NCBI GenBank assembly: GCA_037957365.1
Contig: JARHVA010002426.1
Coordinates: 638,001-702,000 of the forward strand
Length of the DNA: 64,000 nt
Reading direction: 5' to 3'
Source of the DNA: Torreya grandis
Lineage: Eukaryota; Streptophyta; Pinopsida; Cupressales; Taxaceae
Positions 26,271 to 37,269 of the stretch are shown here, in pieces; position 1 is the stretch's first letter; every line of letters begins with the position of its first letter. The position numbers and the translations under genes are program-made. The notes beneath the pieces were generated by a model. That model saw nothing but the letters and a program-made list of their open reading frames with translations. It did not search any database and was not told where the DNA came from.

Positions 26271-26285
26271 AAAGACCTAAAACAC
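26271..26285. repeat. LINE target-site duplication, right
   Basis: AAAGACCTAAAACAC, matching 20287-20301 exactly. Sequence of the host TG...CA unit resumes after it. Confidence 0.93.
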
Positions 26286-27915
26286 ATATAGAACACTTTT
26301 AGAGATTTCTAATGCATTTATATGATACTATGAGGTTATTAGACCATTATCAGATAGATAGATAATATGGTCAAATGGCAATATTGGTCTTGAAGATCAA
26401 TCTCATAGTCTTGTACCTTATTATCTAATCTAAACTAGATGGGTCAATTTATAAGCAACATTTTCATCATATCCACTGACCTCAAAAACATACATCAAAA
26501 ATGAACATGTACTATAGGTCTTGAACAACTCCTCTATGCACTTGTATTCATTCTTAATCTATGATAACACAACCCTAATCAACTTCTCACTTTTGCTTGG
26601 GTTTCTCATTGTTTGCATCACTAAACATGTCAGCAACTGGTCAACTTTCAAGATTGGTTTAACACACCTAGTGGATATAACCTACTCAGAAAACACCATG
26701 GACATCAAAAATAAGTCTCAAACATTGATCTCTATCCATTTAGTAACTTTTACTTGTTCAACTCTAACTACTACAACAAATTTCTAAGAAACAAGGTCTT
26801 TCTTATAGGGTCCACTCACTCACTTGACAAACCAATCACCCTTGGAGGTGCCTATGAGAGTTGAATAGAATCTCCAATAACTTTTCTATCAATTCCAATC
26901 CATTTTGATCACTTTAGAACAAGATATTTCACATCAGGTCTAAGTTAGGGTTCTTTAAGGGTTTAAACCATCTTCCAATCTTAATGATCATTCATAAATC
27001 TTAGACCCTCATTCTAGAAACTAATGCTTGAAAATTTGAGATAGGACCCTTCCCCATCTACCATGAATATATTAGGTGCCCATTTAGAGGTTAAACTTGC
27101 CAATGAACACTTGAAAGTTCTTATTGGGTTGAGAACTCTTCATTCTTTACACTTGAGAGACCTTAAAATACTTTATCTTACCTTAACCTTCAAATTTTGA
27201 CCTAAAATTTCATACACATGATTATATAAAATTGAATCACCTTTTTCAATGTTCATCTAGTCACACATGCCTTGGAAGCTAATCATGATTCCTCATCTGG
27301 TCACCATCTCTCTTTTTGCTCTCTAGGCTTTGACTTGCAAGTCACATTAGGCCTTGAAACTAACCTTCAAGCATCTTTCCATGCAATCTCCACCTCACTC
27401 ACATGCTCAAGTAACCTCTCACATGGTTATAAAATATTTTTCATCTTTCATAGGCCTTGACAACACTTCATGGCACCTCATTAGGTTAGATAGGGTCTAG
27501 AATTAGTCTTAGTTACAAGCTAGGTTTTTAAGTCCTACCCTTGTAGGCTCATTTTAAGACTCTCATAAGTGTTCCAATGCCTCATATTCATTATATAACA
27601 ACTTAATATATATTCTTATGCCTTTGTACATCCATCTCACTGGAACACCAATCTCATACCTTCTCACAAGGTTCCTTCATGTTATGACTAGTGTCATGAC
27701 TAGGCTTCTCACGTACTTTAAGACTTGACAACTGAAATTGAAATACTTTTTGATGATCTTATACCTTGCTCACATGCCTCATATGCTCATCAAACATTTT
27801 CCTACCTCTAAAGGATGTAATAAAATAATAACATTATGTAATGACCTCATGAACAACCTTTGACATCTATGACAACATCAATGCCAAACCTTAATAATAA
27901 AAATAATGCTCAACA

Positions 27916-28250
27916 GAGTCTTCCACCTCCAAAAAGGCATTAGTGGCCTCACATCCTAAGACTAAGGGAATATATAAGGGTAAGAAGAATAATACTCATC
28001 CTCCACCTCAAAATGCACCTAAACCCACCACTACTATATCTAAACCTAAACCATCTTCCAAATCCAAGAATAAGTCTAACCTATCTTGCTCTTATTATGG
28101 GAGGACTAGCCATGAAGAGTTTGTGTTTAAAATAATCCAAGCCTTAGAGGATGTCATTAAGAAAAAAATATTTATATCTCCACTCCTTCATCCCATGAGC
28201 ATGGAAAAGCACTTAATGTTGTTGGGAGATCACAATTACCTTTTTTAGAT
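27916..28250 (+). pseudogene. Copia gag C-terminus with degenerate zinc knuckle
   Basis: Gag resumes after the TG...CA unit. A Lys/Pro/Ser-rich linker (PPPQNAPKPTTTISKPKP) precedes CSYYGRTSHEEFVFK, in the place of the C-X2-C-X4-H-X4-C knuckle. The second and last cysteines are replaced. The frame at 27943-28248 is open for 101 codons. Confidence 0.7.
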
Positions 28251-28570
28251 AGTTGGGTTCTAGATTATGGTGTTTCACACCATATGACTTCAACCAAGGA
28301 GTCATTTGTATCACTTGGTATGAGTTCCACTTCCAACATTCAAGTTGGATATTCTTCCTTCATTTTTCATAAGGGAAAGGGTGACATACATCTAGATGTT
28401 GGTTTCATCAATGATGCATTATATGTTCCAGACATCACCACCAATCTACTTTAAATGTATCAGATTTGTCATTCTAATCAAGGTAAGATAGTGAATTTCA
28501 CACCATAGGGTGCTAAATTTTGAGATTTTTTAGATCCACATGCACTTATTGCATAGGGTTGTGTTGATCA
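28245..28570 (+). pseudogene. Copia protease remnant
   Basis: SWVLDYGVSHHMTSTKESF matches the copia block W.LDSGASHHMT, with D-S-G-A changed to D-Y-G-V. It continues to ALYVPDITTNLL, the usual (V)YVP.L..NLLS motif. The catalytic serine is lost. Confidence 0.8.
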
Positions 28571-29560
28571 CATCTCTCTACTTTATTATTTTGAGGGTTT
28601 GATGATACTCCCCCTTTAGGGATGTGTTTGGTTTCTCATGTATATTCTGAGAGTTGGCTTTGGCATGAGAGATTTGGACACCTCAATTATAGATATTTGA
28701 AGGAGTTGAGCACTCACAGTATGGTAGAGGGTCTTCCTACATTTTCATGTCTTAATGGATTTTTCCCTATTTGTGCATTGGGAAAACAACACCAGGATCT
28801 GTTTCCTAAGGGCATGTCCATGAGAGCTTATTCACCATTTGAGCTTGTGCACATTGATTTTATGGTATTTCTTACTCCTTTCAATGGAGCTATGTATGCA
28901 TTGATATTCATTAATAATTTTTCAAGTCATACTTTGGTTTATTTTCTCAAGTACAAGAGTGGTGTCTTTACTCACTTTAAAGTCTTTAAGGCTTTGGTCG
29001 ATAAATAGTCATTAAGTTACATTAAGAAGATTTGTACAGATAATGGGGGGAGTACTTCAATCAAGAATACACTAAATTTTTAGTATCCCTTGGTATTATT
29101 TACTAGCATTTTTTTGCACATACTCCACATCAGAATGGCTTAGTAGAGAGGAAGAACCAATATTTTAAGGATATGGCTAACTACATGATGCATTCATGGG
29201 ATTTACCTCTTATATATTATGTAGAGATAGTTAATTATGTGCACTCCATTCATAAATACACACCACATTGAGCACTTGAGCATATGACTCTAGAGGAGAG
29301 TTGGTCTGGAACCAATTCTGATGTCTCATTTTTTTGAGTCTTTGGGAGCCTTGTTTGGGCATTTGTACCAAAGAATAAAAGGAAAGCATTGGACAAGAAG
29401 AGGAAAATTTTTATTTTTTAGGGTATTACGAGGTCATGAGAGCTTATCATCTTTTAGATCCTGATACTCATGATGTTTATTTTTGAACACATGTACAGTT
29501 TGATGAGAATTTTAGGTCTTATGACTCTTCATCTTCTTCCATGCCTTCTTCTTTCCATGA
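28571..29560 (+). pseudogene. Copia GAG-pre-integrase and integrase remnant
   Basis: The open piece 28622-29008 reads WLWHERFGHLNYRYLKEL (the H-H part of the HHCC finger), ICALGKQHQDLFPKG (C...GK) and LVHIDFMVFL, with the first catalytic aspartate in the H.D position. KKICTDNGGS near 29020 carries the second aspartate (TDNGGE). LEESWSGTNSDVSFF near 29300 matches the PEE.W.G.KP....R.FG block. Frames are broken between these blocks. Confidence 0.85.
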
Positions 29561-29799
29561 TTCACATCCTCATGATGATTCATTTTTTGAGGATCTAATT
29601 TAGGATAATCCTAAAGAGGTTATAGAGGATGAGGATCTTATTCATACTAATGTTGACACTATGCCTAGGTGGGATCATACTATAGTTTCTGAGGAATCAT
29701 CATTCATAAAGGATATTCTACCTACTCGACATTATTATGCACATTCTATGGGTATTGGACTTTTGTTTTAGGCATTCTTTATGGATCCATATCTTTTTC

Positions 29800-30640
29800 A
29801 TAGGCTCATGGGATACATTAATGGGATAATGCAATGAAAATTGAGTATACTTCATTGATGAAGAATCACACTTGGGATTTGGTCACTCTTTCTAAGGGAA
29901 GAAAGTTGGTAAGGTGCAAATGTATTTACTACACCAAGTATGTATCTTATGGATCCATTGACAAGTATAAGTCATGTATTATTACAAATATATTCTCATA
30001 GGTTGAAGGTATTAACTAATTTTAGACTTTTATGCCCATTGCCAAGATGGATTATGTTCACCTTATACGTTCTCTTGATGTATCATAGGGTTGGCCAATA
30101 TATCAGATGGATGTTAAGAGTAATTTCTTACATGGAGACTTTCATGAGGAAATTTATGGAGTAGCCTACTAGGTTTATTCATGATTATTCTCTTGTTTTG
30201 TCTACTTAAGAGGTCTCTTTATGGCTCAAACAGGCCCCTCGGGCTTGGTATGAGAAGATGGATTCATTTCTTATCCCCATTGGCTTTATTCATTGCCACT
30301 CTGATCCCACAATGTATATTTAGCATATTGGGGAGGGAATTGTTATTTTGGTCTTGTATGTTGATGATCTGCTTCTCAAAAGAAACTCCTCATCACATAT
30401 TCAAACTATTTAGTAGGCACTTTCAGTGCAGTTCGACATGACAGATCTTGGTATTTTGCATTTCTTCCTTAGTTTACAAATTTCAAAATTAGATACAGGG
30501 ATCTATTTGAGTAAGCAAAAGTATACCTTTGATCTTATTCAATATTTTGTCATGGTTGATTTCAAGCCAAGTCCTCCTTGTAAGTTTTGATTGACTCTCA
30601 CTACCTCTTATACTACTCCATTTTGTGATCCTAAATTGTG
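29800..30640 (+). pseudogene. Copia reverse transcriptase remnant
   Basis: Includes QMDVKSNFLHGDFHEEIY (catalytic D.. .AFL.G.L.E.IYM) near 30105 and an intact YVDDL at 30357-30371, in a third frame. Frame changes between these blocks show several indels. Catalytic aspartates survive, but the protein cannot be made as one chain. Confidence 0.85.
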
Positions 30641-31300
30641 TAGGTAGATGGTTGGGAATATTATGTATTTAACCCATACTCACCCCAATATTTCATTTAT
30701 AGTTGGTTTTGTAACTAGGTTTACACATGACCCTCATGACAATCATTGGAAGGATTCCAAAAGGATTTTATGATATCTGTGAGGCACTACTCATTTTGGA
30801 TTACACTACACCAAGGGTTATACTCAGTTGGTTGGATACAGTGATTCAAATTAGGTAGGTTTTCTTGATGATAGTCATTACACTTCTAGATACATCTTTT
30901 GTCTTGATTCTTCACCTATTGCTTGGTTATGTAATAATAAGTAGTCTATTACACTATCATCTATAGACGTTGAGTAAAGGGTAGTAGTTACAACAAGTCA
31001 ATAAATTATTTGGATTCGTCAGTTGTTAACATATTTTAGCTTCACACAAGATTCACCCACTATAATTTGGTATGACAAATAGAGTGTAATTCATATATAT
31101 TTCAACTCAATTGAGCATCAACAAACCAAGCACATTGAGGTACATATGCACTTCATTTGTCAGCACATCCAAGATGGTGTTTTTAGCTTAGAGTACATTA
31201 TGACTAGGTAGCAAGTTGTAGACATCTTCATGAAGCCTTTTGAATCACCTCATTTCTTTGAGTTATGTGGCATGCTTGGGGTTTTAAAAGTTATCCTTTT
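30641..31300 (+). pseudogene. Copia RNase H remnant and polyprotein end
   Basis: Reads MVGNIMYLTHTHPNISF, then GYSDSN (SDADWAG-like), SSPIAWL, TIIWYDK, and KHIEVHMHFICQHIQDGV, followed by QVVDIFMKPFESPHFFEL. These are the conserved end blocks of copia RNase H (KHIDI..HF(V/I)R, ADI.TK.L). Several stops are present. Confidence 0.85.
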
Positions 31301-31439
31301 AGGGTGTTCATGAGGATGTCTTCTATATTAATTTTATGGATACAGATTGTACATGGGTACCTTTTCAGGCCTTGTTGCCATGACTCATATTGTAGATATG
31401 CCACTATTTATTTTTTGGATTTTGTTAACCCCTAACTTC

Positions 31440-31451
31440 ACTTGAGAGGGG
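31440..31451 (+). other. Copia polypurine tract
   Basis: ACTTGAGAGGGG ends one base before the right LTR. It is the expected plus-strand primer of a copia element. Confidence 0.8.
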
Positions 31452-31756
31452 TGATAGAGTATGTATTTCATGTGTATTTCTAATGTTTTCTAGTGTATTA
31501 TCTAGATTTTTAATCTTGTAATGAGTTTTTACTATGTGAGTTTTTATCCCACATTGGCCAGTTTAGCTAGTTCAGTATTTTTCCTTGCCTATATATACAA
31601 GTGCCTTCTTTTATACTAGCATGATTTATTATGCTTCATTTCTAAATAATATATGAATTGCCTTATTTTTTCATATCATATTTGTAGCTTCTTTTGTGAT
31701 GTTTTGTTACCAACACTTTGGATTCTTGGGTTGAAATGCCTTTACCATTCCTAACA
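31452..31756 (+). repeat. Copia 3' LTR
   Basis: Partner of 16539-16831. Starts TGATAGAGTATG and ends CCTAACA, followed by AATTC and by E2 gag. Includes CCTATATATACAAG, a TATA-like stretch near 31588-31602. Confidence 0.88.
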
Positions 31757-32488
31757 AATTCGGTGAGTTATGAAACCACTATAAGGCATAATCATTTAAA
31801 CTACATGGAAATAACTTTATGAGAAGCTAGTTGTTGGATATGTAGTCCAAAAATGTTATAGGAAAAGCTCAGATATAGTGTTTTGGTTCACCCTTACCAT
31901 CATAAAATTTAAGTTTAGGTGCCATAAATATGGATGGCAAGGGAATTGTTGCCATGTGGTGTGCCAAAGGTGTATGTAAGAGAACATTAGAATCCAAGGC
32001 ATGTGATGGCCTAGTGGCTCCCTTCTCAAGATGTAACACCTTAGCCTACAAAGTATAAACCTCATGCATAAGGGATTATACATCTAGAGTGGAAGAGCTA
32101 GCCACAAGAGGTGAAACTACCACTGAAGGTTTTTGAATTATAATTATTGGTTGTGCTAGTTGAGTTGGCCCTACTATAGGTGTAAAAAAGTTATTAACTG
32201 GGGGAGTTAAATATTGACCATTATTTAATTTATTCTTAATTACCATTATGGCTTGTAAAATTTGTGAATGATCAAGGGGTTCTTCATGAATTATATCTTC
32301 TAAAGGATCTCATCGTTATTAGCAATTAGGTTGTCATTTTTAAGTGGAGGAAGAGTGTTCTGATTTCTAATTTGTGTATTATCTTGTTCTTGATTATATT
32401 ATTCATCTTCAGATGCATTATCATTGAAATCCACATAATCAAGGTTTGAAGGATCAACAATGGGAGTTAAAATAGGTCCCTTATCCAT
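31757..32488 (-). pseudogene. E2 gag, N-terminal part
   Basis: The minus-strand start ATG at 32488 gives MDKGPILTPIVDPSNLDYVD, clearly related to the E1 gag start MDKQPIQTLSIDSTHLDYTTF. The capsid domain begins near 31920 and breaks at 31757, where the copia element entered. It continues at 16538. Confidence 0.75.
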
Positions 32489-32725
32489 GGTATAAGCTCA
32501 AATAGTAGGAATCTAAATATGCTCTGTAGGATTACCACTTAGCCTAGCATTTATTCCTAATGGAAGATAGATAACTTTTTGAGGTGGCATATAATAAATA
32601 AATTGAAATAGAGCTATCAAAACAAAATATATGAAATATAAAAAACTTAAAGCATCTAATGAAAATATGGAAAAGAATGATACAAAACCTAGGAGATTTA
32701 GGATTAGGGTTTGAGTAATCTTTGA
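32489..32725 (-). other. E2 5' leader
   Basis: Short untranslated stretch between primer-binding site and gag ATG, shorter than the 670-bp leader of E1 and without its tandem units. Confidence 0.6.
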
Positions 32726-32743
32726 AGTAAATCAAGTTCACCA
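32726..32743 (-). other. E2 primer-binding site
   Basis: Minus strand TGGTGAACTTGATTTACT, two bases from the LTR. Differs from the E1 site at three positions, all transitions. Confidence 0.75.
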
Positions 32744-32745
32744 AA

Positions 32746-33966
32746 TGTTTTAACCTTTTGGGACTTAATGATAGTAAATCCTATATTTTTTAAAGATTTG
32801 AATTAGGTAAATAATATTCAATAAATACATCCATTGATTTTTTATAGAATTGACTAGCTTTGACTTTTCTAAAAATAGTAATAAATAGTGCAAGTGAAGA
32901 CTTGGCTAAAAAATACTTGATATGGATGATCTGGGAGCTAGAAACTGAGATGAAAGATGGTATGAGTGTTTTAAACTGGATCTAGTTGTCATAACCCTTC
33001 CTAAATAGTAATACCATAATTAGATAGTAACTCTATTATTAGAGAAGTGATGGTAGTGTCCTGATATTAGTAGTGGTCTCCTTTGTGCAAGACTGTCTTG
33101 ATCTTTTGGATGCACATGTGTCTAGATCTCTAGGGTTTGTTACTATGCACATGAGTTTTGAAACCCTATTTTTTTTTAATGATTAATTTACTATGCAAAC
33201 CCTAATCCTCTATCCAATTAAGTCATAAGCTAAAAAGTGTGCTCATTAGTAGGGTAAGTTGGACATCCTCAACACCCCATTGTGAAGAGAGTTGCCTACA
33301 TACCAATACTCTAAAGAGGGATCAAACTTCATGTAGGTCTCCCCACCTAAGTGATTGTGTAAGTGTAATTGATGATATTATGATGGTAGCCTTGATAGCA
33401 TTGAATGTACTTGAGACTATAAATCTAGAAAATCTAAGCTTAGGGCTATTATAGATGGTAGTATGCATAAGTAGGGAATAATGGGGATTGATAACCTTAA
33501 TTGTGCTCAACTTATTTTGTGTTTGAATGTGTATTTTTCATCTAATTTCCATCTATTGGGTATAGGTCTAAAATTCATGTGTGTGTGTGTGTGTGTTATT
33601 TTATTGCTTGTACAGATGATAGAATATGTATAGGCCAACCTTGGGAGGCTTTAGTTTTGAAAATATATATGTTTGGCAAAAGATAGGACAAAGGACATTA
33701 ATGCCATTTTAGAGGAACTATCACCATGTGGTGTTATGATCCTTATTATGGTGCTAGTGTCCAACTAGAATAACACTAGGCACAAAGGGCCAAGATCAAT
33801 AAATGAGGGTATACGTCTACTTTAGAGCTGACTAGGGATGCTTTTAGCTTTCACAAAGGTTAAATAAGTGTGATAATAGGTTCTAGGATATATTTAGGGC
33901 TAATTTAGGGATAGGTAGTCTCAAATAGCACTCTCAGCACTCAAATACCACTTTTGGGTCATTACA
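32746..33966 (-). repeat. E2 5' LTR
   Basis: Partner of 11957-13154. Minus-sense ends are TGTAATGACCC and TTAAAACA. Iterated motifs lie at about 32995-33070 and 33720-33770. It carries a (TG)n run absent from its partner. Confidence 0.9.
33578..33596. repeat. (TG)n microsatellite inside E2 5' LTR
   Basis: Nine and a half TG units. The matching place in the other LTR (about 12798-12812) reads AAATTCATGTATATATTC with no such run, so the repeat arose after E2 inserted. Confidence 0.9.
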
Positions 33967-35300
33967 ATCCCCTAATGATGAATTTTGTAATAAAATTTGA
34001 GATGTTAAAGAGGGTGCCTTGGGCCATCTAGTGTGCAATATAGATATTTTTTTGTTGAACTTGTTCCATACTCTAGAAAAGTAAGCTTTCCTTCTTATAG
34101 TTGACTAACTAAGCAGTCCTCTCCACCTTAGGTGAATTGGTAGGCACTCATTTAATGTCCTTTACAAAGTAATAAAGTCTAATGGAATTGCTTATACATG
34201 CCTCTGAGACCTTCATCCTCCATATAGTAAAAAATAACTAGTTTTCATGAACACACGACAATAGGAAGTGTAATAATCTATCTAGCTTGCCAAAATAAGG
34301 AAGCTTGAATAACTAGAGAAATCTAACCTTTTTTAGCATGTGATTAACTATTATATTAAATAATGAAATATCTTATATATTTTTCTTGTCGATGTCCACC
34401 ATGTAATCCTTATTTAGGTCTATCTCATTATTTCCCCTTGGTGGTAATAGTCCTTGAATTCAAATTGTGCAACCTAGGATTCCCACTCTTCTTTGCATGG
34501 CACCAAGGCAAGGTATTGCATTTATATAGAATTAAATGACTCTAACACCACTAATTTCTCCATATCCTTGTCAATTTCATCCTTACTATACACTGATTCA
34601 ATTCATAGTGCCTCCTCCATGACCAGGTGCTTATTAGTTCTAGAAGATAAGGGTGCTTAGGCTCCTACCACTTTTTTATTATTTTTTGCCATAAGTTTGA
34701 AACTTATCATGCACACCCTTGGGATATTTATCCTCTTAAAAAAACCTAATTTTGGTGTTCTTTTATTAGTTCTTGAATTGAGAGGGTATACCTCAGCCTG
34801 AGCTTCATAAAACTCAAATGTAAAAATCTAAATTTTGAATCCTTCAATTGCCCCTAATTTATTTTTAGCTTGCCTTTTTTACTAAATTTTACTAGTAATA
34901 TAAACACAAGTCCTCTTACTATAAACCCAATGGTTTATATCTCAACTTCTTGGTTCTAGTCCTGAGTTCCTTTACTCAACTCTTTACCTTGCAAAGTATT
35001 CTCTATGGTGTCTCAAATCTTCTCAAAATCAATATGTGGGAAAAATGACTTATATTGAGGGTTTTACACCACCCAATGGTGTTTATTTAATGATGTGATT
35101 TGTATGGTTCAAACATCATTATAATCACTTAAACCCATCACTTTTATTTTATCTACACATACTTACTTTTACTCTAGTTGCTTAATGGACATTTGTATTT
35201 AATCATGTGTATGACAACTAGCACAGTTACATGATAAGTCTAATCCATTTGGAGTTTGAAATTGATGATTATATATTATGCAAATCTCACTTTAGCATGG
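33967..35300 (-). pseudogene. Decayed minus-strand coding-like DNA, unidentified
   Basis: The minus strand near 34440-34080 shows coding-like patches such as HMLKKVRFL, LFKLPYFGKLDRLLHFLLS and MKVSEACISNSIRLYYFVKD, broken by stops. I do not recognise the family. It lies downstream of the gypsy integrase and upstream of the fragments at 11018-11956 and 1150-2741 once E2 and E1 are removed. It could be an extra 3' region of the gypsy element or a different old insertion. Confidence 0.35.
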
Positions 35301-35999
35301 CCTTAACCTTAATTTTGTTTACTACATTCTTATACAATGCACTCCATTCCTAGTGTATTCCTTGCCCCATAATGTTTCTTTCTTGCATCTTGATATTTAT
35401 GTTCTAGGGCACTATGATTTACTCCTAGTGCACTTCTTTAGCCAATTGGGTATCATATTCTTTTTCAATTTCCATCATGTGCATCCTATACTCACTCAAA
35501 TAATTGGGTATCCATACCCCACACTAAATTATTCACTTGGTCCTCTAATATAACAAGTACATTTATGTTTCCATGTCTTCAATTTTATAGTATATGTAGA
35601 TCGCGATGTGCTTTTGAAGAGTTAGTAGTTGTGTAAATAGAAGCTTGACCAAATAAATGTTAAACTCACAAAAATATTTAGATATACCATTGTAATGGTC
35701 ATTTAAGGTGTAAATAAACCTTTCAAGTTATTATGTTAGTAAATTTGACATTCATTAAGAAAGAGATTGACAAAATAAATGGTGTACCACTTGTTTAATA
35801 AAAATAACTGGGCATATGAGATTGTGTGTTTTATTATAAATCTTGACACATAAATATTATGTAAATGACCTATAATCTGCTAAAATTGCCTACCAACACA
35901 AGATACAAATAAAAAATGGCATAAGCCTTATTATAACATGGCTTAAGTATACTAATCATGGTATAACTTGAGTCAACTTCCATTGTAATTCCAAAGGAT
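35301..35999. other. AT-rich stretch, nothing recognised
   Basis: No domain, LTR pair or repeat could be assigned. By position it may be the decayed C-terminal tail of the gypsy integrase and following untranslated sequence. Confidence 0.4.
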
Positions 36000-37050
36000 C
36001 ATTTCACCATCAAAAGTGTGCAACTTACACATGTTAATATCCAAAATATCATGCATTATGTAAGGCTCCAACTAATAGATTTGAAACATCATTGGGTGCT
36101 TTAAATACTTAGAGTCATAGAGTAGAATAGGGGCTCTTTTAACCAATATCTTTCCCTTGATATGTCATTCATGCCAAGTCTTATTTTGGACCTTCTCCAT
36201 GGTTTGGTTTCATTAGGTTATGATGCACATTTCATATAACTAAATGAATTACTCTATGCATGCATCGATGCATTAATTTTCCTTGAGTCATCCCATGTTC
36301 ATGATGCATAGAGATGGAATTAAAAATTCCATTAGAAGAACTACTTTTATTCCAGACATAAGCTAAAATACAGTGGACTTATAGATGTGTGTATAGTTTG
36401 TCATCCCATTCCTTAAGCCAAACATCACAAATTTTGGTTAATGTCTTACCAAAAAAATTGAATTTTTTTGTTTTTCCATTATCTTATGGGTGGTACAATG
36501 CATTATTGTGATGTAAAATCATGAAGTCATAAAATAGGACGCACAATGTTTCATTTATGAAATGGGTGCCTCAATCACTTATCAAGGTCAAGATCATCAA
36601 GGCTAAAGGGGACCCATATCAACTAATGATATTATCCCATAATAAAATCAATAATATTATTATCATTCAATTCTCTATCAATGTTACTTTAGCTTACCAA
36701 GTAAAATAATTAGTGGTGGTAGCAACATAGTGTGTGCCAGTCCTATGCATAACTAAGGAGATTGGGCACACAAATTCAATAGCCCATTTTACTAAAGGTT
36801 CCTAGGCTAGGATGGGTATTAAACTCATCTCATCTATGTGGTTGAGTTTCCCCATCCATTGATAAACATCAAATTTATGTGCATAGTCTTTGGCATCTTG
36901 AAACAAGGTAGGACACCATAATCCAGAGAGGAGGATCTTGCATGTAGTAGCTTCTCCAATAAAGTGACCTCCTAAAATTCCTTCATGTCCTTCATGTAAA
37001 ACCCCTAGGAACTCATGTTATAGGATACACCTATGTAGGACTTCATCATG
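36000..37050 (-). pseudogene. Gypsy integrase remnant (Tat/Athila-like)
   Basis: The minus strand near 36990-36840 reads HEGILGGHFIGEATTCKILL, GLWCPTLFQDAKDYAHKF, the zinc-binding H-H region with the GLWWPTLF.DA phrase familiar from Tat/Athila-like plant gypsy elements. Both cysteines of the finger (C..C) are lost (KFDVYQ). Then KWAIEFVCPI and, at about 36600-36540, LISDXGTHFINE (X is a stop) with the second catalytic aspartate, followed by ALYHP. Many stops. Confidence 0.85.
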
Positions 37051-37269
37051 CCTAAGTTTTTATATCTCTCCCCTAATGAATTGGTATAGTATGGTGCAGA
37101 TGACCAATTATTTCTTTTCCTTTATGGAAAGGTTATTGAGAGTAATACTAGATGTGAGAACAACAATAATATCATCAAGATTCTTAGGGATGCAGTGGAA
37201 TGTGTACAATTGAGAATTTATCAGTATGTATTCAATGTTATGTGTATCGTATCATGTATTCATGCACAA

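Larger units (their letters stand above)
19040..27915 (+). mobile_element. TG...CA unit, copy 1 (solo LTR or noncoding LTR element), split by LINE
   Basis: Begins TGTTGGAATCACAATGAC and ends AATGCTCAACA. The same unit in inverted orientation lies at 49754-53160, which defines both ends. Flanks GAGCT and GAGTC are an imperfect 5-bp duplication inside copia gag. Removing the LINE leaves about 2.9 kb. No coding domain belongs to the unit itself. TG...CA ends and 5-bp duplications are typical of a solo LTR left by recombination, or of a small noncoding LTR element. Confidence 0.75.
16539..31756 (+). mobile_element. Ty1/copia element with nested insertion
   Basis: LTRs of about 0.3 kb at 16539-16831 and 31452-31756 flank a plus-strand copia polyprotein with domains in copia order: gag, protease, integrase, RT, RNase H. 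The primer-binding site after the left LTR is TGGTACCAGAGCC, close to the initiator-methionine site TGGTATCAGAGC. A purine tract GAGAGGGG precedes the right LTR. Flanks GATTC and AATTC are a near-perfect 5-bp duplication, and removing the element restores a continuous E2 gag. The gag is itself split at 19040-27915. All domains are broken by stops, so it is dead. Confidence 0.9.
11957..33966 (-). mobile_element. E2: relative of E1, expanded to 22 kb by nested insertions
   Basis: Direct repeats at 11957-13154 and 32746-33966 share their ends and internal order. The minus-sense 5' LTR begins TGTAATGACCC and ends TTAAAACA. A polypurine tract sits at 13155 and a primer-binding site at 32726-32743. 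Gag is split by a copia insertion at 16539-31756. Without that insertion E2 would be about 6.8 kb, close to E1. Flanks ACGCC and ATCCC are a poor target duplication. Gag and protease are present, pol is absent. LTR blocks near 12485-12570 and 33250-33350 resemble E1 LTR sequence, so the two are one family or sister families. Confidence 0.85.
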
